This document shows, piece after piece, positions 38,413 through 47,472 of a stretch of DNA of 64,000 nt; positions within the stretch are counted from its first letter, which is position 1, and each line of letters opens with the position of its first letter. Location of the stretch: contig JAWKTN010000005.1 in assembly GCA_041399065.1 (NCBI GenBank), forward strand, positions 186,001 through 250,000. Reading direction: 5' to 3'. Made by a program: the position numbers and the translations under genes. The notes beneath the pieces are model-generated. The model was not told where the DNA came from. It made no database searches and saw nothing but the letters and a program-made list of their open reading frames with translations. The DNA comes from JAGQPD01 sp020426865. Its GTDB lineage: Bacteria; Planctomycetota; Planctomycetia; Pirellulales; Pirellulaceae.

Positions 38413-38679
38413 ATGTCGAACGATCCTTCTTATTTTGAGGAATTGATCAGCGATCTCAAGAGGCAGCGCGATGAGTTACGGCTGCAATTGCATCTCGGCT
38501 CGGAGGAACTCAAAGAAAAATTCAGCGAGCTCGACGATCGCATTGCACAGATGTCGCATCGAATGGAGCCGCTCAAAGATGCCGTCGGCGAAACCGCAAG
38601 TGACCTGTGGGAATCGCTGAAGCTGATGGGGGGCGAAGTCCAGGAAGGTTTTCAGAGAATTCGTAAGTCGCTGAAATAG
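38413..38679 (+). CDS. Small coiled-coil protein
   Basis: An 88-residue, mostly helical protein with heptad pattern (ELISDLKRQRDELRLQLHLGSEELKEKFSELDDRIAQM) and an amphipathic C-terminal helix. The ATG at 38413 follows GGGGTGG; the longer frame from 38350 is rejected. It has no signal peptide. Proteins of this type (often near 90 residues) are common in planctomycetes with unknown role. It is 22 bp before the nucleotidyltransferase gene and may be cotranscribed with it. Confidence 0.8.
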   Translation: MSNDPSYFEELISDLKRQRDELRLQLHLGSEELKEKFSELDDRIAQMSHRMEPLKDAVGETASDLWESLKLMGGEVQEGFQRIRKSLK

Positions 38680-38701
38680 TCCAGCCCAGCACGGCATATG
38701 T

Positions 38702-39307
38702 ATGATACGAAAATCAATCCTGGAAGTTGCCAGGCAGGCAGATGAATTCTTCATGGGTACATCCCCTATTCACCGAACGATGGAGCGCTTGGCAAAGACG
38801 CTGGGAGATATGCAGATTCCTTTTGCGATTGCCGGCGCCATGGCCGCCAACGCCCATGGTCATCGTCGTACAACCGCCGACGTTGACATTTTAATTCGGA
38901 AGGACGAGCTGGATCGATTTAAGCAGCGACACCTTGGGTTGGGTTGGGTCAATAAGTTTGATGGCTCAAAGAATTTTCGCGACGCGGTTACGGATGTCAA
39001 TGTCGACGCATTGATTGTCGGACAATACCCGGGAGACGGCCTCCCCAAACCAGTGGCGTTCCCACCCCCTGAAGACGTTTCGGAAACCGGTGCCGATGGT
39101 ATCCCTTACATATCGCTGAAGACACTCTTGGAACTGAAGATCGCAAGCGGGATGACCACATCCCACCGACCACGTGACTTCGACGACGTCATTCAATTGA
39201 TAGGTATCAACAGCTTGCCTCTCGACTACGCCGCGAAGCTCAATCCGTACGTCGCGGAAAAATTTTGCGAACTATGGCAGTCGGCGCAGGTCAGCGACGA
39301 CGAATGA
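38702..39307 (+). CDS. Nucleotidyltransferase-fold (AbiEii/MNT-like) protein
   Basis: A 201-residue protein with a polymerase-beta-type nucleotidyltransferase fold. FAIAGAMAANAHGHRRTTADVDILI carries the G-[AS] loop and the D-x-D metal pair (ADVDI). A helical C-terminal part (KTLLELKIASGM, RDFDDVIQLIG) follows. Related proteins include AbiEii-type toxins and MNT-like enzymes that transfer nucleotides to RNA or protein. No HEPN or AbiEi antitoxin is visible next to it; the only companion is the coiled-coil protein, so toxin function is unsupported. Confidence 0.8.
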   Translation: MIRKSILEVARQADEFFMGTSPIHRTMERLAKTLGDMQIPFAIAGAMAANAHGHRRTTADVDILIRKDELDRFKQRHLGLGWVNKFDGSKNFRDAVTDVNVDALIVGQYPGDGLPKPVAFPPPEDVSETGADGIPYISLKTLLELKIASGMTTSHRPRDFDDVIQLIGINSLPLDYAAKLNPYVAEKFCELWQSAQVSDDE

Positions 39308-39627
39308 CCTGCGCATCAACGCGCTGTCGTTTGTCGCTCGCGAAATGCGTGCGCTCAGACAATACCTGGCAACCAATACCTGGTGGTTCAAGGTATTCAG
39401 CCACGTCGTGCCGACAAGGCGGAATGATCCGCGCCTGATCCAGGAGGTAGGCGGCGATGAGGTACTTTCCTAATGTCTTGCGATTACCCCGTTTTCCGGT
39501 CGGCCCGATCCCGTTATGATAGGGGCCTGAGGCAAGATGCTCGAATTGCGATTCACCTCGCGTTCGGGTCGTCGGCCGAGATGGAAAACTGCGAAGTCAT
39601 TTTTGCGAGAATATGTGGAACGAAACC
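39308..39627. other. Intergenic region with a short direct repeat
   Basis: 320 bp without a gene. CAATACCTGG occurs twice (39360-39369 and 39374-39383), and the second copy is followed by GGTATT, so it can form a small hairpin with AATACC. Nothing else was recognised. Confidence 0.5.
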
Positions 39628-40005
39628 ATGAGTGATGCGAAGGTACGGGGGATTGTCCATTTTATTGACGAAACCAAGAGCTACGGACAGAAAGGGTTTC
39701 GCAAACGCATGGTGGTGCTGGAACAGAAAAACGACCGTTTTCCAAATTATGTTCCGGTCGAATTCATGCAGGACGGCTGCGATACGGTGAATGATCTGAA
39801 CGTAGGTGACGATGTCGAAGTCACGTATCGACTGGCCGGCCGCAAGTGGCAAAAGGATCCGTCGGCGGAAGTCCGCTACTTTCTCAACGCCGAAGCGTAC
39901 AGCTTCAAGGTCATGAGCAACTCAGGAGGCGAGAGCGGTTCGGTCGACGACGCCAATCGCGAATTGGCCGAAGCCGATTATGACGAAGGGGACGTCCCGT
40001 TTTAG
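39628..40005 (+). CDS. DUF3127 protein with SSB-like acidic C-terminal tip
   Basis: A 125-residue protein (or 130 from 39613). Most of it is the DUF3127 domain: IHFIDETKSYGQKGFRKR-type start (here VHFIDETKSYGQKGFRKR), YVPVEFMQDGCDTV and VGDDVEVTYRLAGRKWQ. The domain is predicted to be an OB-fold. A flexible acidic linker follows and the protein ends YDEGDVPF, much like the C-terminal tip of SSB (DDDIPF). That tip in SSB recruits many DNA-repair proteins. Nucleic-acid binding is inferred, not shown. Confidence 0.85.
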   Translation: MSDAKVRGIVHFIDETKSYGQKGFRKRMVVLEQKNDRFPNYVPVEFMQDGCDTVNDLNVGDDVEVTYRLAGRKWQKDPSAEVRYFLNAEAYSFKVMSNSGGESGSVDDANRELAEADYDEGDVPF

Positions 40006-40015
40006 GCCGTCGTTT

Positions 40016-41314
40016 TCAGTCCAGCCAGCCGGTGATCCGCGGCAGAAACAGCGACAGTTGTGGAACGAACGTAATCACGGCCAAGGCCATTATCATGGCA
40101 ATGTAGAACGGAATCATCCGGCGTGAGGCAGCGGCCACGCTGATTTGGCCGACGCTGCATCCAACAAACAGGCACGTCCCGACCGGCGGCGTGCACAGTC
40201 CGATACACAGGTTTGCGATCATGATCAACCCAAAATGAATCGGGTGAACGTCCAATCCCATTGCCACGGGCAGGAAGATCGGCGTAAAAATAATGACGGC
40301 CGGTGTCATGTCCATGAATGTGCCGACTAATAACAGCACGCAATTGATCAGCAGCAGCACAGCCAGCTTGCTTTCCCCCCACCGCAATAGTGCCTCACTG
40401 ACCGCCTGCGGTATCTGCTCGTGTGCCAGCAGCCACGACATGGATTGGCTCGTGCCGATCAACAGCATCACGATGGCCGTAGTTTTGCCGGATTCCAATA
40501 GAATCTGCGGCAAATCGCGATGGGAGACTTCCCGGTAGAACCAGAATCCCAGGATGTAGGCGTAGGCAACCGCGACGGCCGAGGCTTCGGTCGCCGTCAC
40601 AACGCCCCCGAGGATCCCGCCAAGTACAACGATCACGAGAAACAAGCTGGGGAGTGCCGTCAACGTGGCACGCCAAAGTTGTACGTTTCGCTCTTCGGGG
40701 ACCTTGCCGATACCGTGAATTCCGCACAACATGGCCGCTGCCACGATGATGAACAGGCCGATGACGATACCGGGAACAACACCGGCCAGGAAGAGTGCGG
40801 CGATGGACACGTTCGAAGCGACAACGCCGTAGACGATCATGATATTGCTAGGGGGGATCACCAGACCGGTGGTGGCGGCGGTCGTTGTCAGAGCCACGGA
40901 GAAATCGCGCGGGTATCCTTTGGAAGTCATTTGCGGAATCATGAAGCTACCGATAGCGGAAACGGCGCCGGACGCCGAGCCGGAAATCGCGCCGAACATC
41001 ATGCAGGTGAGTGTCGTTACGTAGGCGAGGCCGCCGGGAAGCCAACCGACGAGGGCATCGGCGAAGTCGATCAACCGTTTCGCCATGCCGCCGCGTCCCA
41101 TCAGGTGCCCCGCCAACACGAAAAACGGTATTGCCAGCAAGTTGACGCTGTCGATCCCCGACGCCATCCGTTGGGAAATGACAAGGGACGCGGGAACATC
41201 GCCCAGCGAAAAAATGGCCAACAACGTTGCGACACCGATCGCCACGGCAACGGGCACATTTAGCAGCAACAGTGCCACAAACGAAACGACAAGAATAACG
41301 GCGGTCGTTGCCAC
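40016..41314 (-). CDS. dctM: TRAP transporter large permease (DctM)
   Basis: A 432-residue DctM subunit with about twelve helices and the conserved blocks NLLAIPFFVLAGHLMGRGG, GAISGSASGAVSAIGSFM, IPPSNIMIVYG and GLCTPPVGTCLFVG. It provides the ion-coupled transport path for an organic acid delivered by DctP. It is the last gene of the leftward operon that starts with the enolase-superfamily gene and lies 21 bp after dctQ. Confidence 0.95.
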   Translation of the reverse strand: MATTAVILVVSFVALLLLNVPVAVAIGVATLLAIFSLGDVPASLVISQRMASGIDSVNLLAIPFFVLAGHLMGRGGMAKRLIDFADALVGWLPGGLAYVTTLTCMMFGAISGSASGAVSAIGSFMIPQMTSKGYPRDFSVALTTTAATTGLVIPPSNIMIVYGVVASNVSIAALFLAGVVPGIVIGLFIIVAAAMLCGIHGIGKVPEERNVQLWRATLTALPSLFLVIVVLGGILGGVVTATEASAVAVAYAYILGFWFYREVSHRDLPQILLESGKTTAIVMLLIGTSQSMSWLLAHEQIPQAVSEALLRWGESKLAVLLLINCVLLLVGTFMDMTPAVIIFTPIFLPVAMGLDVHPIHFGLIMIANLCIGLCTPPVGTCLFVGCSVGQISVAAASRRMIPFYIAMIMALAVITFVPQLSLFLPRITGWLD

Positions 41315-41335
41315 GGGACCCTCACGAAAACTGAA

Positions 41336-41893
41336 CTAAGCCTGCACATCTGTCGGCGTGCGAAACCATTGCCCCAACCCATCCAACGCAAACATCAGAA
41401 AGAAAGAGCCTCCGACGGGGACCGCCAAGTAGATGTAACCTTTGTAGATCCCGAGTGCCGGCAAGGTCTGCAGGTCACTGAACGTGCGCCATGTCAGTAC
41501 GGTCCCGCCGAGAATCATGACGGTGACGGTAAAGGCAATGACGATCACGTAGACAAGCAATTCCGCCCAACGTCGCCCTTGGGGATGCAACTTGCTCGTA
41601 AAATAGTCGACGCCCAAATGAGCACGGTCTTGAAAGGCCAATGCGGCACCGAGAAACGTAACCCAAATCAACAGAATGGTCGACAGCTCCATCGACATCG
41701 CCAGCGATGACGCGGAAACGGCTCGCAACCCGGGCATAATTGCGTCAGCATGTTTGAGGACGTAACGGCAAAGGACACCCCACAGGACGTCCAGCGTGAG
41801 GGCGGCCATGCACACGATGACAGTCCACTTGAGTAACCAGCTTCCGGATATCACGAGCGGCAGGTGGTCACGAGCACTTTCGGTTGTGTTCAT
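41336..41893 (-). CDS. dctQ: TRAP transporter small permease (DctQ)
   Basis: A 185-residue DctQ subunit with four helices and the typical motif WVTFLGAALAFQDRAHLGVDYF. Its start overlaps the stop of dctP by four bases (ATGA), so the two are translationally coupled. It pairs with DctM in the inner membrane. Confidence 0.94.
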   Translation of the reverse strand: MNTTESARDHLPLVISGSWLLKWTVIVCMAALTLDVLWGVLCRYVLKHADAIMPGLRAVSASSLAMSMELSTILLIWVTFLGAALAFQDRAHLGVDYFTSKLHPQGRRWAELLVYVIVIAFTVTVMILGGTVLTWRTFSDLQTLPALGIYKGYIYLAVPVGGSFFLMFALDGLGQWFRTPTDVQA

Positions 41894-42906
41894 TTCGTCG
41901 CCTTGATTCTTTCCAGCAGGTCGCCGACTTTCGTTCCCTTGAGTCGATCGTGGATGGACTGCACCTTTTCTGCAAACAGCGACTTATCGGGAATATAGAC
42001 GGTGACTCCCTTGTCCTTTACTGCGTCGAGCGCCTCTTCCGTTTTCTGTTGCCACAGCTCGCGTTGATACATGCTAGACTCTTCGGCGGCTTCACGCAGC
42101 CACGCCTGAACCGTCGGCGACAGCGAGTTCCACACATCGGTGCTGATCAGCAGGATATCGGGCACTCGCGAATGTTCGTCATAGGTAAAGTAGGGACAAA
42201 CCTCGTAGTGACGGCTGGTGTAAAAAGTTGGTTCATTGTTTTCTGCACCGTCCACCACGCGCGTTTGCAGGGCCGTATACAACTCACCAAAGGCAATCGC
42301 GGTAGGCGAGCCCCCCAGCGCCGTGATCATGTCCATCGACATCGCACTAGACGTTACGCGGATTTTCAAGTTTTTCAGGTCATCGGGCGTCTTGACCTGA
42401 GCCGCACGCGTGTAAAAATTGCGGCTGCCGGAATCATAGTAACACAGTCCCGTCATACCCTGCGATGCACCAGCATCCAATAACTGCAGCCCAAGTTCAC
42501 CGTCCAGCACTTTCCAAAAATGCTCCCGGTCGCGAAATAGATATGGCACGCTAAATACCGCCAACTCGGGCACAAAGCTCTCCAGCGGTGCCGACGAAGT
42601 CTTCGTCATAGCCAAGGCACCGCGCTGAACTTGCTCGATGCAATCAGTCTCGCTCCCCAATTGCTCATTGGGGAACAGCTGCAGCTCAACCGTGCCACCA
42701 GATTTTTCCGAAAGCAATTCTCCCATCCGCAGCATCGCCAGATGGACTGGGTGGTCCTCCGGCAGCGTATGTGCAAGCTTCAATACGGTAACCCGAGATC
42801 CCGTCTGGCTCTCTCGAAGCTGTCGGGCAACGAAAGCAAAACCGATCGTCGAAAGGAGTATCCCCGCCACCATCCCGACGGCGAAGATAGAAACAGACTT
42901 ACTCAT
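41890..42906 (-). CDS. dctP: TRAP transporter substrate-binding protein (DctP)
   Basis: A 338-residue DctP with an N-terminal membrane/signal segment (FAVGMVAGILLSTIGFAFV). The binding-protein motif LKLAHTLPEDHPVHLAML is followed by GLCYYDSGSRNFYTR and LKNLKIRVTSSAMSMDMI, with the conserved Arg that binds carboxylates, and TRVVDGAENNEPTFY. Members of this group bind sugar acids such as hexuronates or gluconate-type ligands. It lies 37 bp after the enolase-superfamily gene, so the transported acid is probably that enzyme's substrate or a relative. Confidence 0.94.
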   Translation of the reverse strand: MSKSVSIFAVGMVAGILLSTIGFAFVARQLRESQTGSRVTVLKLAHTLPEDHPVHLAMLRMGELLSEKSGGTVELQLFPNEQLGSETDCIEQVQRGALAMTKTSSAPLESFVPELAVFSVPYLFRDREHFWKVLDGELGLQLLDAGASQGMTGLCYYDSGSRNFYTRAAQVKTPDDLKNLKIRVTSSAMSMDMITALGGSPTAIAFGELYTALQTRVVDGAENNEPTFYTSRHYEVCPYFTYDEHSRVPDILLISTDVWNSLSPTVQAWLREAAEESSMYQRELWQQKTEEALDAVKDKGVTVYIPDKSLFAEKVQSIHDRLKGTKVGDLLERIKATK

Positions 42907-42943
42907 ACTGACTCCAGCTGCGAATCCTATGCGGCGCGATCAA

Positions 42944-44380
42944 TCAACGACATAGGATACCAGACGCGTCGCCGGCCGTGGCGACGGGCGGGGGAAGCGG
43001 CCGGCCGATTTCGTCCACTCGATAACCAAATCCGGTTGCTCCCAACGTATTGAGTCGAACGATGCCGTCCCGGCGTTGATACGCTCCAGTGTGAATCTTT
43101 CCCTCCAATTCCGATACTGCCGGATAGAACTGCATCGAATTCGTCTCCACCCCCATCATCGTATCGGCGTGCGCTGCCAACGAAAGATGGGTAATTTGAG
43201 CCAACATTGGATTCGTAAGGTCCTGGACCATCACTGGCATCCCATGTGCCTTCGCCCAAGCTAACGATAACAATGCTCCGGTTTGCGTCTTGCAGGTCTT
43301 AAGGGCGACTCCCGACCACCCAAGAGCACGCCCTTTTTGCACTTGCCGCCAATCATGAGCGCTTTCGTCCATCAGCAACGTCGATCGCGATGAAACACTG
43401 TGCACGTCGATCGGGAATTCGTCAAGTTCGTACGGGAACGGTTGCTCCACGTACAGCAATTTGCCGTGGATCTCGGGGGCCTGCGTCTGCAGCTGGTCGA
43501 GGATTTCGTTTACGTATTGCGGATCGGTGACCGTGCAGTTGAAGTCGGCTGTCAGCCATCGTACGCCGTGTTCGATACCGATTGTGCCGACTCGTAAGAG
43601 GCGACGAAAATCCCATTGCGCATCATTTCCCCGTAACTTGATCTTCAAGCATTGCAGCCCATCGCGAGTGATCCAGTCCGCAAGCAACACTGGGTGGCCG
43701 TCATCGGGCGATGCGTCGGTGAGCTCATCCTCGGATAGCGGGTCCAGGCCACCAACAAGGTGCCAAGCCAGCAGGGTCTGCTGGGCAGGAGTGACCAGAA
43801 AATCGGCAGGATATTTGCCGCGAAGATCCATGGGACAGTCTGCGTCCGGCACAATCATCGACGACAAGTCACGACTCAGATAGCGCGCGTTGTAGGTATC
43901 GTAGGTGGGTACTTGGTGGAGATTGCCGTAGGCGTCATGCACGGCCAAATCAAACGGCGATGCGCAGACCAGCGCTGCAAGGTGGGGCATTTGATGTTGT
44001 GGAGCGCGAGCCGCGTTGAACCTCTTCAACTCGGCCGGGAGCACATGCTCCAGAAAATCGCAGCCGATCTCCAAGGCGTGGCCGGGGCTCGCGTGGCCCA
44101 CCCACGTGTCAACCAGATGGCGAGAGAACGCCTTGAGTGCTTCGTGGCGTTCTTGGTAAGAGGTCGCGGCGGGCCAGACCCACTGTACACTAAGGGGCGT
44201 TTCGCCCCAACCTGTGGCAAAATGCCCCAATTCGCCCTCGACCACAACGCGAACTCGAGCACAAGTGACGGACGTCAGTGTTTCGCTACCAAATTTCAGA
44301 GGAACGCGTGTGCGAATCGGCAGCAAATACAGTTCGGCATAAACAACATGGACATCGGTTGATCTTTTTCGGTCGGGCAT
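42944..44380 (-). CDS. Enolase-superfamily (mandelate racemase/muconate lactonizing-like) protein
   Basis: A 478-residue protein, longer than the usual 370-430. An N-terminal capping domain starts YAELYLLPIRTRVPLKFG. The barrel carries the catalytic set in order: KIKLRGND (Lys-x-Lys), WLTADFN (Asp), YVEQPFPYE (Glu), LMDESAHD (Asp/Glu) and VALKTCKTQTG (Lys). Members dehydrate sugar acids or epimerise dipeptides. It leads the TRAP operon, pointing to sugar-acid dehydration. The extra length comes from insertions near residues 140-240. Exact substrate cannot be stated. Confidence 0.85.
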   Translation of the reverse strand: MPDRKRSTDVHVVYAELYLLPIRTRVPLKFGSETLTSVTCARVRVVVEGELGHFATGWGETPLSVQWVWPAATSYQERHEALKAFSRHLVDTWVGHASPGHALEIGCDFLEHVLPAELKRFNAARAPQHQMPHLAALVCASPFDLAVHDAYGNLHQVPTYDTYNARYLSRDLSSMIVPDADCPMDLRGKYPADFLVTPAQQTLLAWHLVGGLDPLSEDELTDASPDDGHPVLLADWITRDGLQCLKIKLRGNDAQWDFRRLLRVGTIGIEHGVRWLTADFNCTVTDPQYVNEILDQLQTQAPEIHGKLLYVEQPFPYELDEFPIDVHSVSSRSTLLMDESAHDWRQVQKGRALGWSGVALKTCKTQTGALLSLAWAKAHGMPVMVQDLTNPMLAQITHLSLAAHADTMMGVETNSMQFYPAVSELEGKIHTGAYQRRDGIVRLNTLGATGFGYRVDEIGRPLPPPVATAGDASGILCR

Positions 44381-44508
44381 GATTGCTAAACTAGAGCTTC
44401 GATGTAAGAACTAATAACACGGATTGCGATCCATCATAGCCAATCGCGTGAACCGCGAAACCGTGGCAACGGTTGACAAGCACGCATTCGAGAACAGGAT
44501 TCCCCAAC

Positions 44509-45492
44509 ATGCAACGACGTAGATTAGGCAATCATGGCCCCGAACTGACAACGATTGGACTTGGTACGTGGGCCATCGGCGGTGGGAATTGGCGATTCGG
44601 ATGGGGAGACCAGGACGCGGACGAGGCGATCAACGCGGTTCTCCGCGCCGTCGATCTTGGTATTAATTGGATCGACACGGCGGCGGTTTATGGCGACGGC
44701 GAATCCGAAAAACTCGTGGGCCAGGCGCTGGCCCGCATTCCAGCCAACCAACGTCCATTAATCGCCACCAAATGCACGCGGATTGTACAGGCCGACGGCT
44801 CGATCACTCCGGTAATGGACCGACGCAGCATCTTTACCGAATTCGAACGGAGCTTGCGCCATTTGCAGGTCGAGACAATCGATCTGTATCAACTGCATTG
44901 GCCGCAACCCGAGGAAGACATCGAAGAAGGTTGGGGAGCGTTAGCAGAATTGGTTCAGCAGGGAAAAGTACGACACATTGGCGTCTGCAACTTCAATGTC
45001 GCACAGATGAAACGCATTCAACCGATTCATCCTATCGCTTCCTTGCAACCGCCGTACAGCATGCTCGTGCGCGACATCGAACAGGAGATTTTGCCGTTTT
45101 GCGAGTCCGAGGGGATCGGTGTCGTCGGTTATAGTCCCATGTACAAGGGGCTGCTGACAGGAAGTTTTGATTCGCAGCGTGCCGATCAACTTCCCGAAAA
45201 CGACCATCGCTCCCGCGACCCGCGTTTTCAACCGCCCCAGCTAGGTATTCATTTGAGTTTGGTTGGCAAGCTCAAGGAAGTCGCCGCCGCGCTCGACTGC
45301 ACCGTAGCTCAACTGGCAATAGCCTGGACGTTGCGCATGCCTGCCGTCACTTCGGCGATCGTCGGTGCGCGGCGACCCCAACAAATTGAGTCAACCGTCG
45401 CCGCCAGCGATCTGTCACTTGATGCTGACACACTACGCCAGCTCGACGCACTGTTGGCCGAACACGCACGGGCCCTGCAAGAAGTCGCATAG
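44509..45492 (+). CDS. Aldo/keto reductase
   Basis: A 327-residue AKR with AGGA before the ATG at 44509. Catalytic tetrad visible: Asp in NWIDTAAVYG (with Tyr), Lys in LIATKCT and His in YQLHWPQ. The NADPH-binding end has SAIVGARRPQQIE. It probably oxidises an aldose to a lactone or reduces a carbonyl. It converges on the YjhG-type dehydratase gene with 27 bp between the stops, and belongs by position to the sugar-acid island. Confidence 0.93.
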   Translation: MQRRRLGNHGPELTTIGLGTWAIGGGNWRFGWGDQDADEAINAVLRAVDLGINWIDTAAVYGDGESEKLVGQALARIPANQRPLIATKCTRIVQADGSITPVMDRRSIFTEFERSLRHLQVETIDLYQLHWPQPEEDIEEGWGALAELVQQGKVRHIGVCNFNVAQMKRIQPIHPIASLQPPYSMLVRDIEQEILPFCESEGIGVVGYSPMYKGLLTGSFDSQRADQLPENDHRSRDPRFQPPQLGIHLSLVGKLKEVAAALDCTVAQLAIAWTLRMPAVTSAIVGARRPQQIESTVAASDLSLDADTLRQLDALLAEHARALQEVA

Positions 45493-45511
45493 AAACGGAA
45501 ACACACGTTTC
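45492..45511. terminator. Small hairpin between convergent genes
   Basis: GAAACG (45492-45497) pairs with CGTTTC (45506-45511) around an 8-base loop, right after the aldo/keto reductase stop. Weak candidate terminator in a 27-bp convergent gap. Confidence 0.35.
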
Positions 45512-45519
45512 GACGGGAG

Positions 45520-47472
45520 TTAAGTCTTCGATCGCAAGGCCTGAATGACGGCATCGACGTCATAGACGCAACCACCCCAGGTGCCTCCTCCCAGGGCCTG
45601 GAGTGCGGCCCACAGGCGCGTATCATCAGGAAGCTGCGGGTGGGCAGCCAGATCCTCGCGTATCGTTCGGCGTTGTAGTTCGGCCGTCCCCCACTCGGCT
45701 CCATGATGTTGATCGCCATGACCGACCAGGTTGATGCTACCATCGGCCCGCTGACGATGGATGCAAATCTCTAACCGATCGCCGTCGATCAACTTGCCGA
45801 TCGGCCCACCGTCCAGTGCTTCCGGTCCAATATGACCGATGCAAGCACCGGTAGACACGCCGGAAAACCGTGCGTCCGTGATCAGTGCAATTTGGTGTCC
45901 GTGCGGCAGGCACTTGAGTGCCGACGTCAATTGGTAGGTCTCTTCCATACCGGTCCCCATCGGGCCACAACCGGCAAGCACCAAGACATCCCCCGCGGCC
46001 ACTCCACCATCGTCCCCTTTGATAGCGCGGATCGCGGCCGCTTCACTGGCAAATACTCGGGCCCGGCCGACGTGATGGAATACGCCATCACGAACAACTC
46101 GCGGATCGATGGCGGTCGCCTTGACCACGGAACCGTGCGGAGCCACGTTGCCAGTGGGAAAGGCGAGCGTGCCGACCAGTCCCTTTTCTCGAGCCGCGGC
46201 GGGCGAAAAGATCACTGAGTCCGGGTCCACACCGTCTTGCTGATGCAACCGATCTCGCAAACGCGAACGGCGTGCGGAGCCCTTCCACACGTCGAGCACT
46301 TCGTTCAATACCAGCCCCGTTGCCGTCAAGACCGTAGTATCGATCAGATCGAGTTCGCGCAATTGTAACAGTACTTCTGGTACACCTCCGGCCAGGAAGA
46401 CCCGAACGGTGGGGTGGTAGATCGGCCCATTGGGAAGGACACTCACCAATCGCGGCGTGGACCGATTGATTTTGATCCAATCGTCGACGACCGGTCGCGT
46501 CAGTCCGGCGGCGTGAGCGACGGCGGGAATGTGCAACAACAAATTGGTCGAACCGCCGAATGCCGCATGCACGACCATCGCATTGCGAAGAGCGGCAGAC
46601 GTAAGCACGTCCGAGAGGCGGATCCCATTTTGAAACTGATGGAGCAACGCCTCGGCCGAACGACGGGCGATGGCCGACCAGATGGGTTGGCCGGAGGGGG
46701 CCAAGGCGGAGTGCGGGACGGAAAGCCCCAATGCTTCGCCCACGACCTGCGACGTCGCCGCTGTACCAAAAAACTGGCACCCTCCGCCCGGTGTTGCGCA
46801 CGCGCGACAGCCCAGTTCCGCTGCTTCCTGCAGCGCAATCACCCCTTGTGCAAACCGCATTCCGATCGTCTGAATGGCACCGGCATCCTCACCGTGCGTG
46901 GGTGGCAACGTCACCCCACCGGGGACCAAAATACAGGGCATATCACGAGCACCGGCGAGTGCCATCATCATGGCCGGATGCCCCTTGTCACAAGTCGCAA
47001 CCCCCAACACACCACGTCGCGTCGGCAGCGAGCGAATAAGGCGGCGAAAAACGGTAGCAGCGTCATTGCGATAGGCCAGGCTATCGAACATCCCCGTCGT
47101 TCCTTGCGAACGACCGTCGCAAGGGTCGGAACAGTATGCGGCAAACGGTATCGCATGTCGTGCGGCAAGCGTCCGTGCGGCGGTCTCCACAAGCGAACCG
47201 ACTTCCCAATGCCCGGTATGCAAACCTAACGCGACCGGTGTGCCATCGTGATGTCGCATCCCGCCCATCGTACTGAGAATCAAGAATTCATCGCGGGCCA
47301 TCTCGTCGGGCTTCCAGCCCATCCCCGCGTTCTGCGACCACCCGAAGAGATCACCACTGGGACGGTCACGCAGCATCTGCTCGGTAAACGGCAATGCCCC
47401 CGGCGGCCCTTCACTGGTGGTGATCACTTCGTAGATGGCCGGATCGTCATCAAACAAACTAGGGGATGTCAT
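45520..47472 (-). CDS. YjhG/YagF-type sugar-acid dehydratase (IlvD/Edd family)
   Basis: A 650-residue protein, close to the 655 residues of E. coli YjhG/YagF. Iron-sulphur cysteines are expected in CSDPCDGRSQGTTGM, GVATCDKGHPAMMM and CRACATPGGGCQFFGTA. The family also shows FGGSTNLLLHIPA and ITDARFSGVSTGACIGHIGPEA. E. coli homologues dehydrate D-xylonate to 2-keto-3-deoxy-xylonate. Here the gene overlaps the Zn-dehydrogenase stop by four bases (ATGA), giving a likely dehydrogenase-dehydratase couple. Substrate could be xylonate or another aldonate. Confidence 0.93.
   Translation of the reverse strand: MTSPSLFDDDPAIYEVITTSEGPPGALPFTEQMLRDRPSGDLFGWSQNAGMGWKPDEMARDEFLILSTMGGMRHHDGTPVALGLHTGHWEVGSLVETAARTLAARHAIPFAAYCSDPCDGRSQGTTGMFDSLAYRNDAATVFRRLIRSLPTRRGVLGVATCDKGHPAMMMALAGARDMPCILVPGGVTLPPTHGEDAGAIQTIGMRFAQGVIALQEAAELGCRACATPGGGCQFFGTAATSQVVGEALGLSVPHSALAPSGQPIWSAIARRSAEALLHQFQNGIRLSDVLTSAALRNAMVVHAAFGGSTNLLLHIPAVAHAAGLTRPVVDDWIKINRSTPRLVSVLPNGPIYHPTVRVFLAGGVPEVLLQLRELDLIDTTVLTATGLVLNEVLDVWKGSARRSRLRDRLHQQDGVDPDSVIFSPAAAREKGLVGTLAFPTGNVAPHGSVVKATAIDPRVVRDGVFHHVGRARVFASEAAAIRAIKGDDGGVAAGDVLVLAGCGPMGTGMEETYQLTSALKCLPHGHQIALITDARFSGVSTGACIGHIGPEALDGGPIGKLIDGDRLEICIHRQRADGSINLVGHGDQHHGAEWGTAELQRRTIREDLAAHPQLPDDTRLWAALQALGGGTWGGCVYDVDAVIQALRSKT

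Noticed and set aside
38702..39307. Full toxin-antitoxin or abortive-infection system
   Set aside because: Only the nucleotidyltransferase fold is present; no AbiEi-type or HEPN partner was found next to it.
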